Part shown: positions 54,259-63,086 of the stretch, one piece after another | Layout: each line of letters starts with the position of its first letter | How positions within the stretch are numbered: position 1 is the stretch's first letter | Notes under the pieces: model-generated | Database searches by the model: none | The model's input: only the letters and a program-made list of their open reading frames with translations | Told to the model about the DNA's origin: nothing | DNA from: Pseudooceanicola sp. HF7 | Lineage (GTDB): Bacteria > Pseudomonadota > Alphaproteobacteria > Rhodobacterales > Rhodobacteraceae | DNA: 64,000 bases | Direction: 5' to 3' | NCBI RefSeq assembly: GCF_011806405.1 | Contig: NZ_JAATOW010000021.1 | Span: forward strand, 1 to 64,000 | Translations under genes and position numbers: made by a program

Positions 54259-54279
54259 CTGTGTGCGTGGGCGGCCGCT

Positions 54280-55191
54280 TCAGTTAAGGGGCTCTGCCAG
54301 GACGCGGCTATAGGCGCTGCGCATGGCAGAGACGAAGGCGGTGACCGGACTGCGCTCTGGCCGGTTGGCCAGCTGGACCACCGCCAGCTCAAGCTCAAGC
54401 GGATCGGCCAGGGGCAGCATCCGCATGCCGGAGCCCCGCAGCGCGCTGACCGAAAGCTGATCGACCACGGTGCACAGGCCCGCGCCCCGGGCCAGGCCCA
54501 CCGCGAAGGGAATACTGAGCGCGGTCAGGCGGCGGCGGGGTTCGATCCCGCGCCGGGTCAGCGCGGCTTCCACCAGCGCGCCAAGCGGTGCGTGGATGTT
54601 GTGGTTGACGTAGTCGCAGCCCTGCAACCAGGCGAGGTCAAAGACCTCTTCCTCCGCGCGGGGGTGATCGGGTGGCACCACGGCCACCAGCGGCATCATC
54701 CCGATGATCCATTGCCGCAGCTCCGGCCTGTTGCCCCAGGCGCCACCGACGCCCAGATCTACGGATCCTTCCTGCAGGGCCGGCAGCTGGTTGCCCTGCC
54801 GCCCGCCATCCAGCACGACCTCAAGGTCGGGGAACTGGCCGTGCAGCCTGCCGATGGCGTCGGGCAGCACGGAATTGGCCAGCGCCGCCGTGGCCATGAT
54901 GCGCAGCGCCTCCTGCTTGCCGCGCCGGATCGAGTCCACCGAGCGTTCGACCTGTCCCAGCCGCTCGAACAGCCCGCCGCTTTCCGCGTAAAGGCGCTGT
55001 GCCTCCCAGGTGGGTTCGAGCCGACCGGAGATGTTGCGGAACAGGGTCAGGCCCAGCTCATCCTCGAAGATCTGCAGGTGGCGGCTGATGGTGGGCTGGG
55101 ACAGGCGCATGGCGCGGGCTGCGGCACTGACGCTGTCGTTTTCGAAAACCGTCCGGAAAACCTGGAGCCGGTGCAGGTTGATGCCGTTCAT
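54280..55191 (-). CDS. LysR family regulator of adjacent TRAP operon
   Basis: A 303-residue LysR regulator: winged helix (about 5-64, VSAAARAMRLSQPTISRHLQ) and substrate-binding domain (about 90-295). It is divergent from a TRAP transporter operon with a 228-base promoter region holding an inverted repeat, so it likely controls uptake of the TRAP substrate. The co-inducer is unknown. Confidence 0.9.
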   Translation of the reverse strand: MNGINLHRLQVFRTVFENDSVSAAARAMRLSQPTISRHLQIFEDELGLTLFRNISGRLEPTWEAQRLYAESGGLFERLGQVERSVDSIRRGKQEALRIMATAALANSVLPDAIGRLHGQFPDLEVVLDGGRQGNQLPALQEGSVDLGVGGAWGNRPELRQWIIGMMPLVAVVPPDHPRAEEEVFDLAWLQGCDYVNHNIHAPLGALVEAALTRRGIEPRRRLTALSIPFAVGLARGAGLCTVVDQLSVSALRGSGMRMLPLADPLELELAVVQLANRPERSPVTAFVSAMRSAYSRVLAEPLN

Positions 55192-55328
55192 CTGTCCATC
55201 CCCAAGGCTTTTCAGCGCTCATTTTTTCATCATGCCGTCGCAGGCGCCGCGGCCGCCCGGTCAGCGGATCGCGCCGGGCCGCGCTTGCACAGGCTGTCGC
55301 AACGGCAATTTCACGTTACAAACCAGCG

Positions 55329-55355
55329 CAACCTATACGTGGAATGTATGGGTTG
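55329..55355. promoter_or_regulatory. Inverted repeat, probable LysR operator for TRAP operon
   Basis: CAACCTATAC, seven bases, GTATGGGTTG: arms match at 9 of 10 positions. It lies 65-91 bases before dctM and partly overlaps a likely -35 (TTGGAC at 55353-55358; -10 CTATGA at 55376-55381, spacer 17). Confidence 0.6.
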
Positions 55356-55419
55356 GACAATATTTATCGTGTTGCCTATGAGGTTCGGGTTCAGTTGTCT
55401 CCGCTGAAAGGAGATATTG

Positions 55420-56703
55420 ATGCCGATCTTACCGTTCCTCTTCCTCTTCGCGACGCTGCTTTCGGGCTCGGCTATCGCCTATTTCGTCGGCGGTGCCACC
55501 ATCGTCGGGTTCTTCACCCAGGACCAGGCGCGCTTCCTTGCGGCCCTGCCGCAGCGCGCCATGAGCCAGCTGGATGTCTTTGCCTTCCTGGCCATGCCGC
55601 TGTTCATCCTGACCGGCGAGCTGATGAACCGGGGCGGTGTGACCCAGGCGCTGATCCGCTTTTCGCTGTCCATGCTGGGCCGCTTCAAGGGCGGCATGGC
55701 GCATGTGAACATCCTGACCTCTGTCTTCTTCGCCGGTATCTCCGGATCGGCCACCGCCGATGCCGCCGCGCTTGGCAACACGCTGGTCCCTGAGATGGAG
55801 CGGCAGGGCTATTCGCGCGATTACGCGACGGCGATCACCGCAGCCTCGTCGATCATCGGGCCGATCATCCCGCCCTCGATCATCCTGATCTTCTACGGGG
55901 CGCTGCTGAACACCTCCGTCGTGGCGCTGTTCGCCGCCGGCGTGGTGCCGGGGCTGATGCTGGCCGCCGTGCTGATGGTGGTCAACGCGATCATGGCGCA
56001 TCGCCACGGCCATCCCGGTGGCAAGGGATCCGAGATTCCGGCCTTCTGGCCCTCTCTCTTTCAGGCGCTGCCGGCGCTGTCGCTGCCGGTGATCATCCTC
56101 TCGGGCATCCTTTTCGGCTTCATGACCCCGGCGGAAGCGGCGGGCGTGGCCTCCATCGCGGCGCTGGCCGTGGGGATGTTCTATGGCAAGCTGACCCGGC
56201 GCGACGTCTGCGAGGCGCTGAACCGCACCGTGCTGCTGTCTGGCGCCGTCTTCATCATCCTCGTGGCTGTCGCGACCTTCGGCTACCTCACATCGGTCGA
56301 GCAGCTGCCGCGCAAGCTGGCCGAGCTGATCGGAGACATCGGGCTGAGCGCCACCGGCTACATGATCGTGCTGAACATCATCTTCCTGGTCGCCGGCATG
56401 ATCATGGACGTGAAGGCCGCCGTGGCCCTGCTGGGCCCGCTGCTGATCCCGCCCGCGATCGCCCTGGGTGTCGACCCGGTACACATGGGCATCCTGGTCG
56501 GCTTCAACCTGACCGTCGGCCTGCTGACCCCGCCGCTTGGGGGCGTGCTGCTGATCCTGTCGACCGTGGTCGACATTGGCTACTGGCGCCTGGTGCGCGC
56601 GACGCTGCCCTTCCTGATTGTCGAGCTGATCCTGCTGGGCGTGCTGATCTACGTCCCCGCGATCTCCCTGACCTTGCCGAGGTACCTCGGCCTCATGAAC
56701 TGA
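55420..56703 (+). CDS. dctM: TRAP transporter large permease DctM
   Basis: A 427-residue inner membrane protein with about 12 hydrophobic segments, the ion-coupled permease of a TRAP transporter. Signatures include GISGSATADAAALGNTLVP, SSIIGPIIPPSIILIFYG and GFMTPAEAAGVASIAAL. ATG at 55420 sits 6 bases after AAAGGAGAT; a TTG one codon earlier is less likely. It is the first gene of the operon, followed by the binding protein and then the small permease, which is an unusual order. Confidence 0.94.
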   Translation: MPILPFLFLFATLLSGSAIAYFVGGATIVGFFTQDQARFLAALPQRAMSQLDVFAFLAMPLFILTGELMNRGGVTQALIRFSLSMLGRFKGGMAHVNILTSVFFAGISGSATADAAALGNTLVPEMERQGYSRDYATAITAASSIIGPIIPPSIILIFYGALLNTSVVALFAAGVVPGLMLAAVLMVVNAIMAHRHGHPGGKGSEIPAFWPSLFQALPALSLPVIILSGILFGFMTPAEAAGVASIAALAVGMFYGKLTRRDVCEALNRTVLLSGAVFIILVAVATFGYLTSVEQLPRKLAELIGDIGLSATGYMIVLNIIFLVAGMIMDVKAAVALLGPLLIPPAIALGVDPVHMGILVGFNLTVGLLTPPLGGVLLILSTVVDIGYWRLVRATLPFLIVELILLGVLIYVPAISLTLPRYLGLMN

Positions 56704-56724
56704 CCTACCAACAGGAGAAAACCA

Positions 56725-57699
56725 ATGAAAAAGACCCTTCTTGCCGCCTCCGTCAGCCTTGCTGCGCTGACCGGCACCGCCGCCATGGCCATGGATGACG
56801 TGGTCATCGCCTTCGCCGGGACCGAGGATCTGCAGAACGACGCGGAATATGTCTTCATCAATGCCTTCGCCGAAAGCATGGCCGAGCATGGTGTCGGCGT
56901 CACTGTCCATCCGTCCAACACAATGGGCAAGGAAAGCGACCGCTTCGACCAGACCAGCCAGGGCCTGATCGCGGTCAACATCGGCAACGGCGGTTCGCTG
57001 ATGAAGGCCTCCAAGTGGGCCTCCACGCTGTTCCTGCCGTTCCTGACCTCGGATGAGGCCTCCTTTGACGTCATGGTCGAAGAGAGCGATGCGCTGGACC
57101 GGATCAACGAAGAGGCCTCCCGCCTCGGGATCAAGGTGGCCGGTTTCGCCATGCGCGGCGGCTCCCTTGGCCTGTTCAACACCGAAAAGCCGGTAACGAA
57201 GATGGCGGATCTGGACGACATGCGTCTGCGCGCCCAGAATGGCGACCAGGTGACCTACATGTCCGCATGGGGCGCCAAGCCCACGGTCGTCAGCTGGGCC
57301 GAGACCCCGAACGCGCTGCAGACCGGCGTTGCGGTGGGGCACTTCAATCCGCCTTCGACCGTCGTGGCCGCCGGCCAGGTCGAGCTGCTGGACTACTTCA
57401 CGCCGCTGAAGGCGGGCCCGGTGCCCAAGGTGATCATGCTGTCTGACGACTGGTACAGCTTCCTGACCGAGGAAGAGCAGGCTTGGGTCGATGAGGCGAT
57501 TGCCGAGGGCATCGCCGTGAACCGCGAATGGGCGTTGGAACAGGAGCCCTACTTCGAGCAGGTCATCCAGGACGGCGGCATCGAGATCACGCCGCTGGAA
57601 GAAGGCGAGCGCGACAAGTTCGTCGATGCCTCGCGCTCGGTCTGGAACCAGATCGTGCCGCAGGAAGACGTCGATTACATCTCCCAATTCATCGACTGA
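56725..57699 (+). CDS. dctP: TRAP transporter substrate-binding protein DctP
   Basis: A 324-residue periplasmic binding protein with a signal peptide (MKKTLLAASVSLAALTGTAAMA). It shows the DctP fold with the conserved carboxylate-binding region MRLRAQNGDQVTYM near residue 166, followed by AWGAKPTVVSWAE. It has CAGGAG before the start. The ligand is likely an organic acid, since an M20 amidohydrolase follows in the same run; this is inference. A strong hairpin follows the gene. Confidence 0.92.
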   Translation: MKKTLLAASVSLAALTGTAAMAMDDVVIAFAGTEDLQNDAEYVFINAFAESMAEHGVGVTVHPSNTMGKESDRFDQTSQGLIAVNIGNGGSLMKASKWASTLFLPFLTSDEASFDVMVEESDALDRINEEASRLGIKVAGFAMRGGSLGLFNTEKPVTKMADLDDMRLRAQNGDQVTYMSAWGAKPTVVSWAETPNALQTGVAVGHFNPPSTVVAAGQVELLDYFTPLKAGPVPKVIMLSDDWYSFLTEEEQAWVDEAIAEGIAVNREWALEQEPYFEQVIQDGGIEITPLEEGERDKFVDASRSVWNQIVPQEDVDYISQFID

Positions 57700-57712
57700 T
57701 CCCGCGCCATCG

Positions 57713-57739
57713 CGGGGGCAGGGGCTGGTCCTGCCCCCG
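57713..57739 (+). terminator. Intercistronic hairpin between dctP and dctQ
   Basis: A 10-bp stem CGGGGGCAGG / CCTGCCCCCG with a 7-base loop, 13 bases after dctP. Such hairpins often protect the abundant binding-protein mRNA or reduce read-through into the permease. Confidence 0.65.
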
Positions 57740-57766
57740 TTTCCCATCTTTCCCGCGGAGCCTGAC

Positions 57767-58324
57767 ATGACTTTCATTGCAACCTTCCTCGACCGGCTCA
57801 GCGCCGGTGTCGATCGCGTGCTGCGTCTGATCGCCCTTGTCGGCCTGGTGCTGATGGTCGCGTTCATCGCGTTGCAGGTTGTCGCGCGCTACGGCTTTGC
57901 CGCGCCGCCCGCCTGGACGGAAGAGGCCGCGCGCTACGCGATGGTCTGGGTCGGCCTGCTGGGCGCGTCGATCTCTTTCCGGGCCGGGTTCGATCCGCGC
58001 CTGGTCCGGCTGCCCGCGACGCTGCCGCGCCCGGTCCTGGCCGTGGGCGCGCTGCTGCGCGGCGCGGCGGTGGTCGCCTTCCTGGGGCCGATCCTGTTCT
58101 ACTGCTTCTACGGGCCCGGCCTGAACCCGGCCCGATCCTTCCTGGCACGCAACCTCTACACCACGGCCGAGACCTTCGACATGCCGACGATCTTCGTCGC
58201 CGTGACCGTGCCGATCTTCATCATCGCCATCTTCCTGCACGGCCTGGCGCACTGCGCGCGCGGGCTGGCAGGGCCAGTGGCAAAGACTACCGAAAGCAAT
58301 TCCCATGCCCCCGATCACGCCTGA
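57767..58324 (+). CDS. dctQ: TRAP transporter small permease DctQ
   Basis: A 185-residue protein with four membrane segments (about 22-42, 60-75, 95-120, 140-165). AWTEEAARYAMVWVGLLGAS is the typical DctQ motif. ATG at 57767 with GCGGAG upstream is chosen; a longer frame runs back into dctP. It overlaps the amidohydrolase start by 20 bases. Confidence 0.9.
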   Translation: MTFIATFLDRLSAGVDRVLRLIALVGLVLMVAFIALQVVARYGFAAPPAWTEEAARYAMVWVGLLGASISFRAGFDPRLVRLPATLPRPVLAVGALLRGAAVVAFLGPILFYCFYGPGLNPARSFLARNLYTTAETFDMPTIFVAVTVPIFIIAIFLHGLAHCARGLAGPVAKTTESNSHAPDHA

Positions 58325-59495
58325 AACGCTGCGCGCCGATACCGATTTCATCGCCCGCCTGACGGAGCTACGCCAGGACATCCACCGCCATCCCGAAACC
58401 GCCTTTGAGGAACACCGGACCTCTGACATCGTGGCCAGCCGGCTGACCGAGCTGGGGATCGAGATCCATCGCGGGCTGGGCGGCACCGGCGTTGTCGGCA
58501 CCCTGAAGGGCAAGCGCCCGGGCCAGCGGGTCATCGCGCTGCGCGCCGATATGGATGCTTTGTTCATCGAGGAGCAGACCGGGCTGCCCTATGCTTCTGA
58601 AGTGCCGGGCAAGATGCATGCCTGCGGCCATGACGGCCACACCACCATGCTTCTGGGCGCGGCAGAGAAGCTTGCCGCCGATCCCGATTTCGCCGGCACC
58701 GTCCACTTCATCTTCCAGCCGGCAGAAGAGGGCCTGGGTGGCGCTCGCGTGATGATAGAGGACGGTCTGTTCGACATGTTCCCATGTGACGCGGTCTACG
58801 GGGTGCACAACGGCCCGAAAGAGCCGCTTGGCAGCGTCAAGACGCGCGCCGGCGCCTTTATGTCCGCGGGCGACACCTGGGAAGTGATCTTCGAGGGGAC
58901 GGGCGGTCACGGCGCCATGCCGCATACCGCCACGGATCCCACCGTTGCCGCCGGTCAGTTCATCGCCAGCCTGTCGCAGATCATCTCTCGAAAGGTGCCG
59001 TCGACGGATTCCGCGGTGATTTCCGTGGGGCATATCGATGCGGGTGATTACAACAGCCCCAACATCATCCCGTCGCGCGTGGTGGTGCGCGGCACGGCGC
59101 GCTCCTACCGGCCAGAGATCCGCGACCTGCTGGAAACGGCCATCGGCACATTCGCCGAGAGCTGTGCCGCCCCGCAGGATGTCACCGCCCGGTTGATCTA
59201 TACCCGGCGCTACCCGCCGCTGATCAACACGGCCGAGGAAGTGCAGCGGGCTGTTGCGGCGGCCTCTGCTACCGTGGGCGCGGGGGATGTGAACCCCGAG
59301 GCCCCGCTGGCCGGCGGGTCCGAGGATTTCTCCTTCATGCTGGAAAAGGTGCCGGGCGCCTACGTGATGATCGGCAATGGCGACGGGCCGGAGGCCGCCT
59401 TCGTGCATACGCCGAAGTACGATTTCAACGACGCGCTGACGCCGATCGGCGTGGCCTACTGGGTCAACCTGGTGCAGGCCGAACTGAGCGCCTGA
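58305..59495 (+). CDS. M20 family amidohydrolase
   Basis: A 396-residue zinc-dependent amidohydrolase/aminoacylase (hippurate hydrolase, IAA-amino acid hydrolase type). Metal-binding HACGHDGHTTML with Cys107 and His109, and the catalytic glutamate pair QPAEEGLGGA (Glu141/142) are present, followed by GGHGAMPH and GSEDFSFML. It overlaps dctQ, so it is the end of the TRAP operon and may hydrolyse the imported N-acyl compound. Substrate unknown. Confidence 0.92.
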   Translation: MPPITPETLRADTDFIARLTELRQDIHRHPETAFEEHRTSDIVASRLTELGIEIHRGLGGTGVVGTLKGKRPGQRVIALRADMDALFIEEQTGLPYASEVPGKMHACGHDGHTTMLLGAAEKLAADPDFAGTVHFIFQPAEEGLGGARVMIEDGLFDMFPCDAVYGVHNGPKEPLGSVKTRAGAFMSAGDTWEVIFEGTGGHGAMPHTATDPTVAAGQFIASLSQIISRKVPSTDSAVISVGHIDAGDYNSPNIIPSRVVVRGTARSYRPEIRDLLETAIGTFAESCAAPQDVTARLIYTRRYPPLINTAEEVQRAVAAASATVGAGDVNPEAPLAGGSEDFSFMLEKVPGAYVMIGNGDGPEAAFVHTPKYDFNDALTPIGVAYWVNLVQAELSA

Positions 59496-59513
59496 TTCCG
59501 GATCTTGGAAGGG

Positions 59514-59547
59514 GGGGCACTTGCGGTTACCGCAGGTGCCCCTTTTT
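59514..59547 (+). terminator. Terminator of TRAP operon
   Basis: A 13-bp stem GGGGCACTTGCGG / CCGCAGGTGCCCC (one G-T pair) with loop TTA-like and TTTTT tail. Confidence 0.9.
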
Positions 59548-59603
59548 CTTTGCAGCCCCTGATCCGGGGGCCAGATCCCGGCCCTTAATTTTTTTCGGTC
59601 TCC

Positions 59604-59631
59604 TGCATCCAAAGCCGCGCCCCCGCGAGTC
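59604..59631 (+). promoter_or_regulatory. Candidate ECF sigma promoter of DUF4394 gene
   Basis: TGCATCC, 15 bases, CGAGTC, about 58 bases before the gene start. It has the look of an ECF-type promoter and may be read by the sigma factor encoded two genes on. Speculative. Confidence 0.25.
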
Positions 59632-59688
59632 AGGGAGGTATCGAGGCTGCGGACACCCCGCAGCCCGCCACCAAACTGGAGAACGACC

Positions 59689-60495
59689 ATGCTGAAGATG
59701 ACTGCCACCGCGACCCTCGCCCTGCTGGCCCTCAGCGCAACCGGCGCACAGGCCGATCACCACGGCGCGCTCAAGGCCATCGGCCTGAGTGGCGACAAGA
59801 TGTTGCACATGATCGATGCCGGCACCGCGACGGTCGGGGAGTCCATGGAGGTCACCGGCGTCAACCGTCTGCTGGGCATCGACCTGCGCCCCTCCAACGG
59901 GCAGCTGATTGGCGTGACGGAGGCCTTCGAGATCGTGGAGATCGACCCCAAGACCGGCGCGGCCACGGTGATCTCTACCATGGACAAGGAGCTGCCGATC
60001 TCGGAGGGCACGCCGGTGATCGTTGATTTCAACCCGATGGCGGACAAGCTGCGCTTCATGTCCGGCACGACCAATCACCGCGTGGATATCGAAAGCGGTG
60101 CCGTGACGGTTGACGGGTCGCTGGCCTTCGAAGAGCAGGACATGCACGCCGGCGAGGCCCCCGCCGTTGCCGCTGCCGCCTATATCAACAGCTACGGCAA
60201 GCCCGAGAGCACCGCGATGTTCGACATCGACAGCACTATCGTGGCGCTGATCCAGCAGACCTCTCCCAATGACGGGACGCTGGCGGCCATCGGCAAGCTG
60301 GGCATCGAGGGGGCGGACACCTATGCCTTCGACATTTCCACGGATGCAGAGGGCACCAACACCGCCTGGCTGGTTGCCGAAGGCCAGCTGCACAATGTGT
60401 CGCTGGAGACGGGCGAGGTCACTGAAAGCTGGGATATCCAGGACGGCGGTGACGCCGTGATGCGCGACATCACCTTCATGACCGCAGGCATGTGA
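59689..60495 (+). CDS. Secreted DUF4394 domain protein
   Basis: A 268-residue protein with a signal peptide (cleaved near ALSATGAQA) and DUF4394-type repeats of beta strands: GVNRLLGIDLRPSNGQLIGVTE, PVIVDFNPMADKLRFMSG and similar stretches suggest a propeller-like fold. Periplasmic or secreted. It lies directly upstream of an ECF sigma and anti-sigma pair, so it may be part of their regulon, as with secreted targets of SigK in other bacteria; inferred. Function unknown. Confidence 0.85.
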   Translation: MLKMTATATLALLALSATGAQADHHGALKAIGLSGDKMLHMIDAGTATVGESMEVTGVNRLLGIDLRPSNGQLIGVTEAFEIVEIDPKTGAATVISTMDKELPISEGTPVIVDFNPMADKLRFMSGTTNHRVDIESGAVTVDGSLAFEEQDMHAGEAPAVAAAAYINSYGKPESTAMFDIDSTIVALIQQTSPNDGTLAAIGKLGIEGADTYAFDISTDAEGTNTAWLVAEGQLHNVSLETGEVTESWDIQDGGDAVMRDITFMTAGM

Positions 60496-60515
60496 ACCTG
60501 AACCTGACATCGGCT

Positions 60516-60537
60516 GACGCGGGGTGTTCCCCGCGTC
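60516..60537 (+). terminator. Hairpin after DUF4394 gene
   Basis: A 9-bp perfect stem GACGCGGGG / CCCCGCGTC with loop TGTT, 20 bases past the stop. No T-run, so possibly an attenuator or processing signal before the sigma gene. Confidence 0.5.
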
Positions 60538-60560
60538 GGTCGGCCCCGGCTTGTGGTCGT

Positions 60561-60589
60561 TTGACAGTTGCAGCGGCGCAGATTAGCCA
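60561..60589 (+). promoter_or_regulatory. Possible promoter of ECF sigma gene
   Basis: TTGACA at 60561-60566, then after 16 or 17 bases TTAGCC or TAGCCA. The -35 is a consensus sigma-70 hexamer; the -10 is poor. If real, transcription starts near 60596, at the ATG 60597, which argues for the downstream GTG start. Confidence 0.4.
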
Positions 60590-60641
60590 TTCCGAAATGG
60601 CTGATTTTACCGGGGCCAGTACTGGGGGAGTATCCACGATC

Positions 60642-61172
60642 GTGACGGACCATGCCGCCCTGATCAGCGCCTGCGCCGCAGGCGAGAAACAGGCCCTGAA
60701 GACCCTGATGAAGGCAGAAGGCGGGCGGATGCTGGGGGTTGCCCGGCGGATGCTGCGCAGAAGCGACCTGGCCGAGGATGCGGTGCAGGATGCGCTTGTC
60801 CTTGTCTGGCGGCGCGCGCATCAGTTCGACGCGTCCCGGGGCAGTGCGAAGGGCTGGCTTTACACGATCCTGCGCAACCGATGCCTGACCATGCTGCGCC
60901 AGGAAGACCGGGAAGTCGCAACCGAGGCCGACCAGATTGAGGCGACATCGCAGGAGGCCGTGCTGACAGCTGCCTTCGACGGGTTGGAAACCACGACCGG
61001 TTTGCGCCAATGCCTTGAACGGCTTGACGGGGCTACGCGGCAGGCGATCCTGTCCTCTTACGTGTTGGGCCATAGCCATGGCGAGATTGCCGGGCGGCTC
61101 GATGCGCCGCTGGGCACGATCAAGGCGCGCGTGCGGCGCGGGCTTCTCAAGCTCAGGGAGTGTCTGTCTTGA
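60642..61172 (+). CDS. ECF sigma factor
   Basis: A 176-residue extracytoplasmic function sigma factor. Region 2 has LAEDAVQDALVLVWRRAHQF and region 4 has YVLGHSHGEIAGRLDAPLGTIKARVRRGLLKLRE. GTG at 60642 is chosen because GGGGGAG lies upstream and a promoter-like TTGACA places the transcript start near 60596; ATG at 60597 would add 15 residues. It overlaps the anti-sigma gene. It probably responds to an envelope or oxidative signal through the anti-sigma factor; the signal is unknown. Confidence 0.9.
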   Translation: MTDHAALISACAAGEKQALKTLMKAEGGRMLGVARRMLRRSDLAEDAVQDALVLVWRRAHQFDASRGSAKGWLYTILRNRCLTMLRQEDREVATEADQIEATSQEAVLTAAFDGLETTTGLRQCLERLDGATRQAILSSYVLGHSHGEIAGRLDAPLGTIKARVRRGLLKLRECLS

Positions 61173-61867
61173 CGGACCGTTCGCTTGATACGCTGATCGA
61201 CGAAGTCGTGCTGGGCCTCGCCTCTGACGCGGATATCGCGCGTGTGGAGGCCCTGGCGGACAGCGATCCCGAGGTCGCCAAGCGCCTGGAGCAGGCGCGC
61301 CAGACCTTTGCGCCGCTTGATGATACCGCAGAGGTTCTGCCCCTGCCGGAGGGGTTCTGGGAGCGTATCGATGCGCGGCTTGAGGCAAGTGAGGCAGGGG
61401 GGACCGTGATCCCGCTTGCTGAAGCGCGCGCGCGACGCATCCCCTGGCGCTCCACCGCCCTGGGGGCGATCGCGGCCACGCTGCTGATGGCGGTCGTTCT
61501 TGGCACCACGCTGATGTCCGAACGCGATCCGCTGGTCGTGGCGGTCCTGCTGGATGCGGGCGGAGAGCCCGTGGCGCTGATCGAAAGCGGGGTCGACAAT
61601 ACAACCCGCGTGACCCTGCTGGAGCGCCCCGATGTGCCTGCGGACCAGGTCATGCAGGTCTGGACCAAGCCGGATGAGGATGGGCCGCCGGTGTCGCTGG
61701 GTCTGCTGACCGGGGGCAGGTCGCGGACGCTGACGATAGAAGGCCTGCCGGCACCGAACAGCCGCCAGCTGTACGAGATTACGGCGGAACCGGCAGGTGG
61801 GTCGCCCACGAACCTGCCCACGGGGCCGATCCTGGGCGTCGGTCTGGCGAAGGAGCCGGTGATCTGA
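61169..61867 (+). CDS. RskA-type anti-sigma factor
   Basis: A 232-residue membrane anti-sigma factor. The N-terminal part (about 1-90) is a sigma-binding domain (LDTLIDEVVLGLASDADIAR), a single membrane helix lies at about 98-116 (TALGAIAATLLMAVVLG), and the periplasmic RskA C-terminal domain follows (QVWTKPDEDGPPVSLGLL). TTG at 61169 with AGGGAG eight bases upstream overlaps the sigma stop by 4 bases. It holds the ECF sigma factor until a periplasmic signal releases it. Confidence 0.88.
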   Translation: MTDRSLDTLIDEVVLGLASDADIARVEALADSDPEVAKRLEQARQTFAPLDDTAEVLPLPEGFWERIDARLEASEAGGTVIPLAEARARRIPWRSTALGAIAATLLMAVVLGTTLMSERDPLVVAVLLDAGGEPVALIESGVDNTTRVTLLERPDVPADQVMQVWTKPDEDGPPVSLGLLTGGRSRTLTIEGLPAPNSRQLYEITAEPAGGSPTNLPTGPILGVGLAKEPVI

Positions 61868-61906
61868 GGATCACACAGGTATCCCTCTTGAGCGGGTGGC
61901 GAAACG

Positions 61907-61954
61907 AAAAGGGCGCGACGGGCGGCTTTCGCTTGCCCCGTCGCGCCCTCTTTT
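61907..61954. terminator. Bidirectional terminator after anti-sigma gene
   Basis: Long stem AAAAGGGCGCGACGGG / CCCGTCGCGCCCTCTTTT, with A-rich and T-rich flanks, between the anti-sigma gene and the convergent FrnE-like gene. Confidence 0.9.
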
Positions 61955-61974
61955 CCATTGATATCGGTGTCGGT

Positions 61975-62619
61975 TCAGCTGGCCTGGGCGGCCAGCTGGG
62001 ACAGGATGCTGGTGTAATTCTCAACGCCCTGCGCGCCGGTCACCAGGTGCTTGCGATCAAAGACAATCGCGGGCACGCCGGAAATACCCTGTTGTTGCCA
62101 GAAGTGTTCCTCGCTTCGGACCTCATTGGCAAAGCGCTGGTCCTTGAGCACGGCAAGGGCTTCATCGCGGTCCAGGCCGACCTCGGCCGCGATATCAGCC
62201 AGGACGGCATCGTCGGAGAGGTTGCGTTGGTCCGTGAAATGGGCGGCAAAGAGCGCCTGTTTCAGGTCATGCTTGCGCCCCTGCTGGTCGGCCCAGTGCA
62301 GCAGCTGATGGGCGTTGAAGGTGTTGTGCATGTGCGACGAGTCGCTCCAGCGGAACGCGAAGCCCAGCTCATTGCCCAGGGCAGAGATATGCTGGCGCGC
62401 CTGTTCGGATTGCTCCGGCGTGCTGCCGTATTTCTCTGCCAGGTGCTCGCGCGTGTTCTGCCCTTCGGGGGGCATTTCGGGGTTCAGCTCGAAGGGATGC
62501 CAGTGGATTTCATGCTCGGTCCCGGTGGCCTCAAGGGCCTGGGACAGCTGGCGGTAGCCGATGAGGCACCAGGGGCACATCACGTCGGAGACGATATCGA
62601 TACGTAGGGGCGTGGTCAT
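61975..62619 (-). CDS. FrnE-like DsbA family oxidoreductase
   Basis: A 214-residue thioredoxin-fold protein of the FrnE/HCCA isomerase group. The redox motif is CPWC (Cys15, Cys18 in SDVMCPWCLIGY), and GISGVPAIVFDRKHLVTGAQ carries the cis-proline. No signal peptide, so cytoplasmic, unlike DsbA. Relatives act in disulfide exchange under oxidative stress. Confidence 0.9.
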   Translation of the reverse strand: MTTPLRIDIVSDVMCPWCLIGYRQLSQALEATGTEHEIHWHPFELNPEMPPEGQNTREHLAEKYGSTPEQSEQARQHISALGNELGFAFRWSDSSHMHNTFNAHQLLHWADQQGRKHDLKQALFAAHFTDQRNLSDDAVLADIAAEVGLDRDEALAVLKDQRFANEVRSEEHFWQQQGISGVPAIVFDRKHLVTGAQGVENYTSILSQLAAQAS

Positions 62620-63086
62620 GGTCTTTTCTTCCGATCCGGGCAGGGGGCTGCGCCAGGCAAGGGCGGCAATCGAAGGGTTCTGGCGGTGGGGCGGTGCGCG
62701 TCGCCACCGGTTGAAAGGCTAGATAGGTTTCCTGTCCGCCGATTGCCATAGGGCAGGGGATGGCGCGAGGGACATAGGTATGGGGCGTGACAGCCGGGGC
62801 CGTGTTGTCCCTTGCTGATCGAGCCTGCGATCGTGGTGACATCACGTTCCCGTGGAAAGCCGCGATTGCTGGGATCTGTTGCCATCTGTCCTTTCCTTTC
62901 AGGTCCGAGTGCTGGCATCCTGTGCCCCAAGCGGTCCTGCAAGCCAGGCCCAAAAATTGGCCCGTGACCCTTTGGCAGACAGGGCGGCTGGATCGCGGCC
63001 ACGTCCGCCTGCGTGCCTGTTACAAGTTCAACGTGGAAAGCCCGGGCCCCGGGCGTTTCCGTCTATATGTTTTGAGGAATACCCCC
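62620..63086. other. Intergenic region before Cache-domain sensor
   Basis: These 467 bases between divergent genes hold no convincing ORF. A GC-rich hairpin built from GGAAA-GCCCGGG and its complement (63035-63060) lies just upstream of the sensor gene start and may affect its leader. No other clear site was seen. Confidence 0.45.

Noticed and set aside
62616-63002. Minus-strand ORF (128 codons) upstream of the FrnE-like gene
   Set aside because: Pro/Arg/His-rich translation without family resemblance; the region is more likely a divergent promoter.
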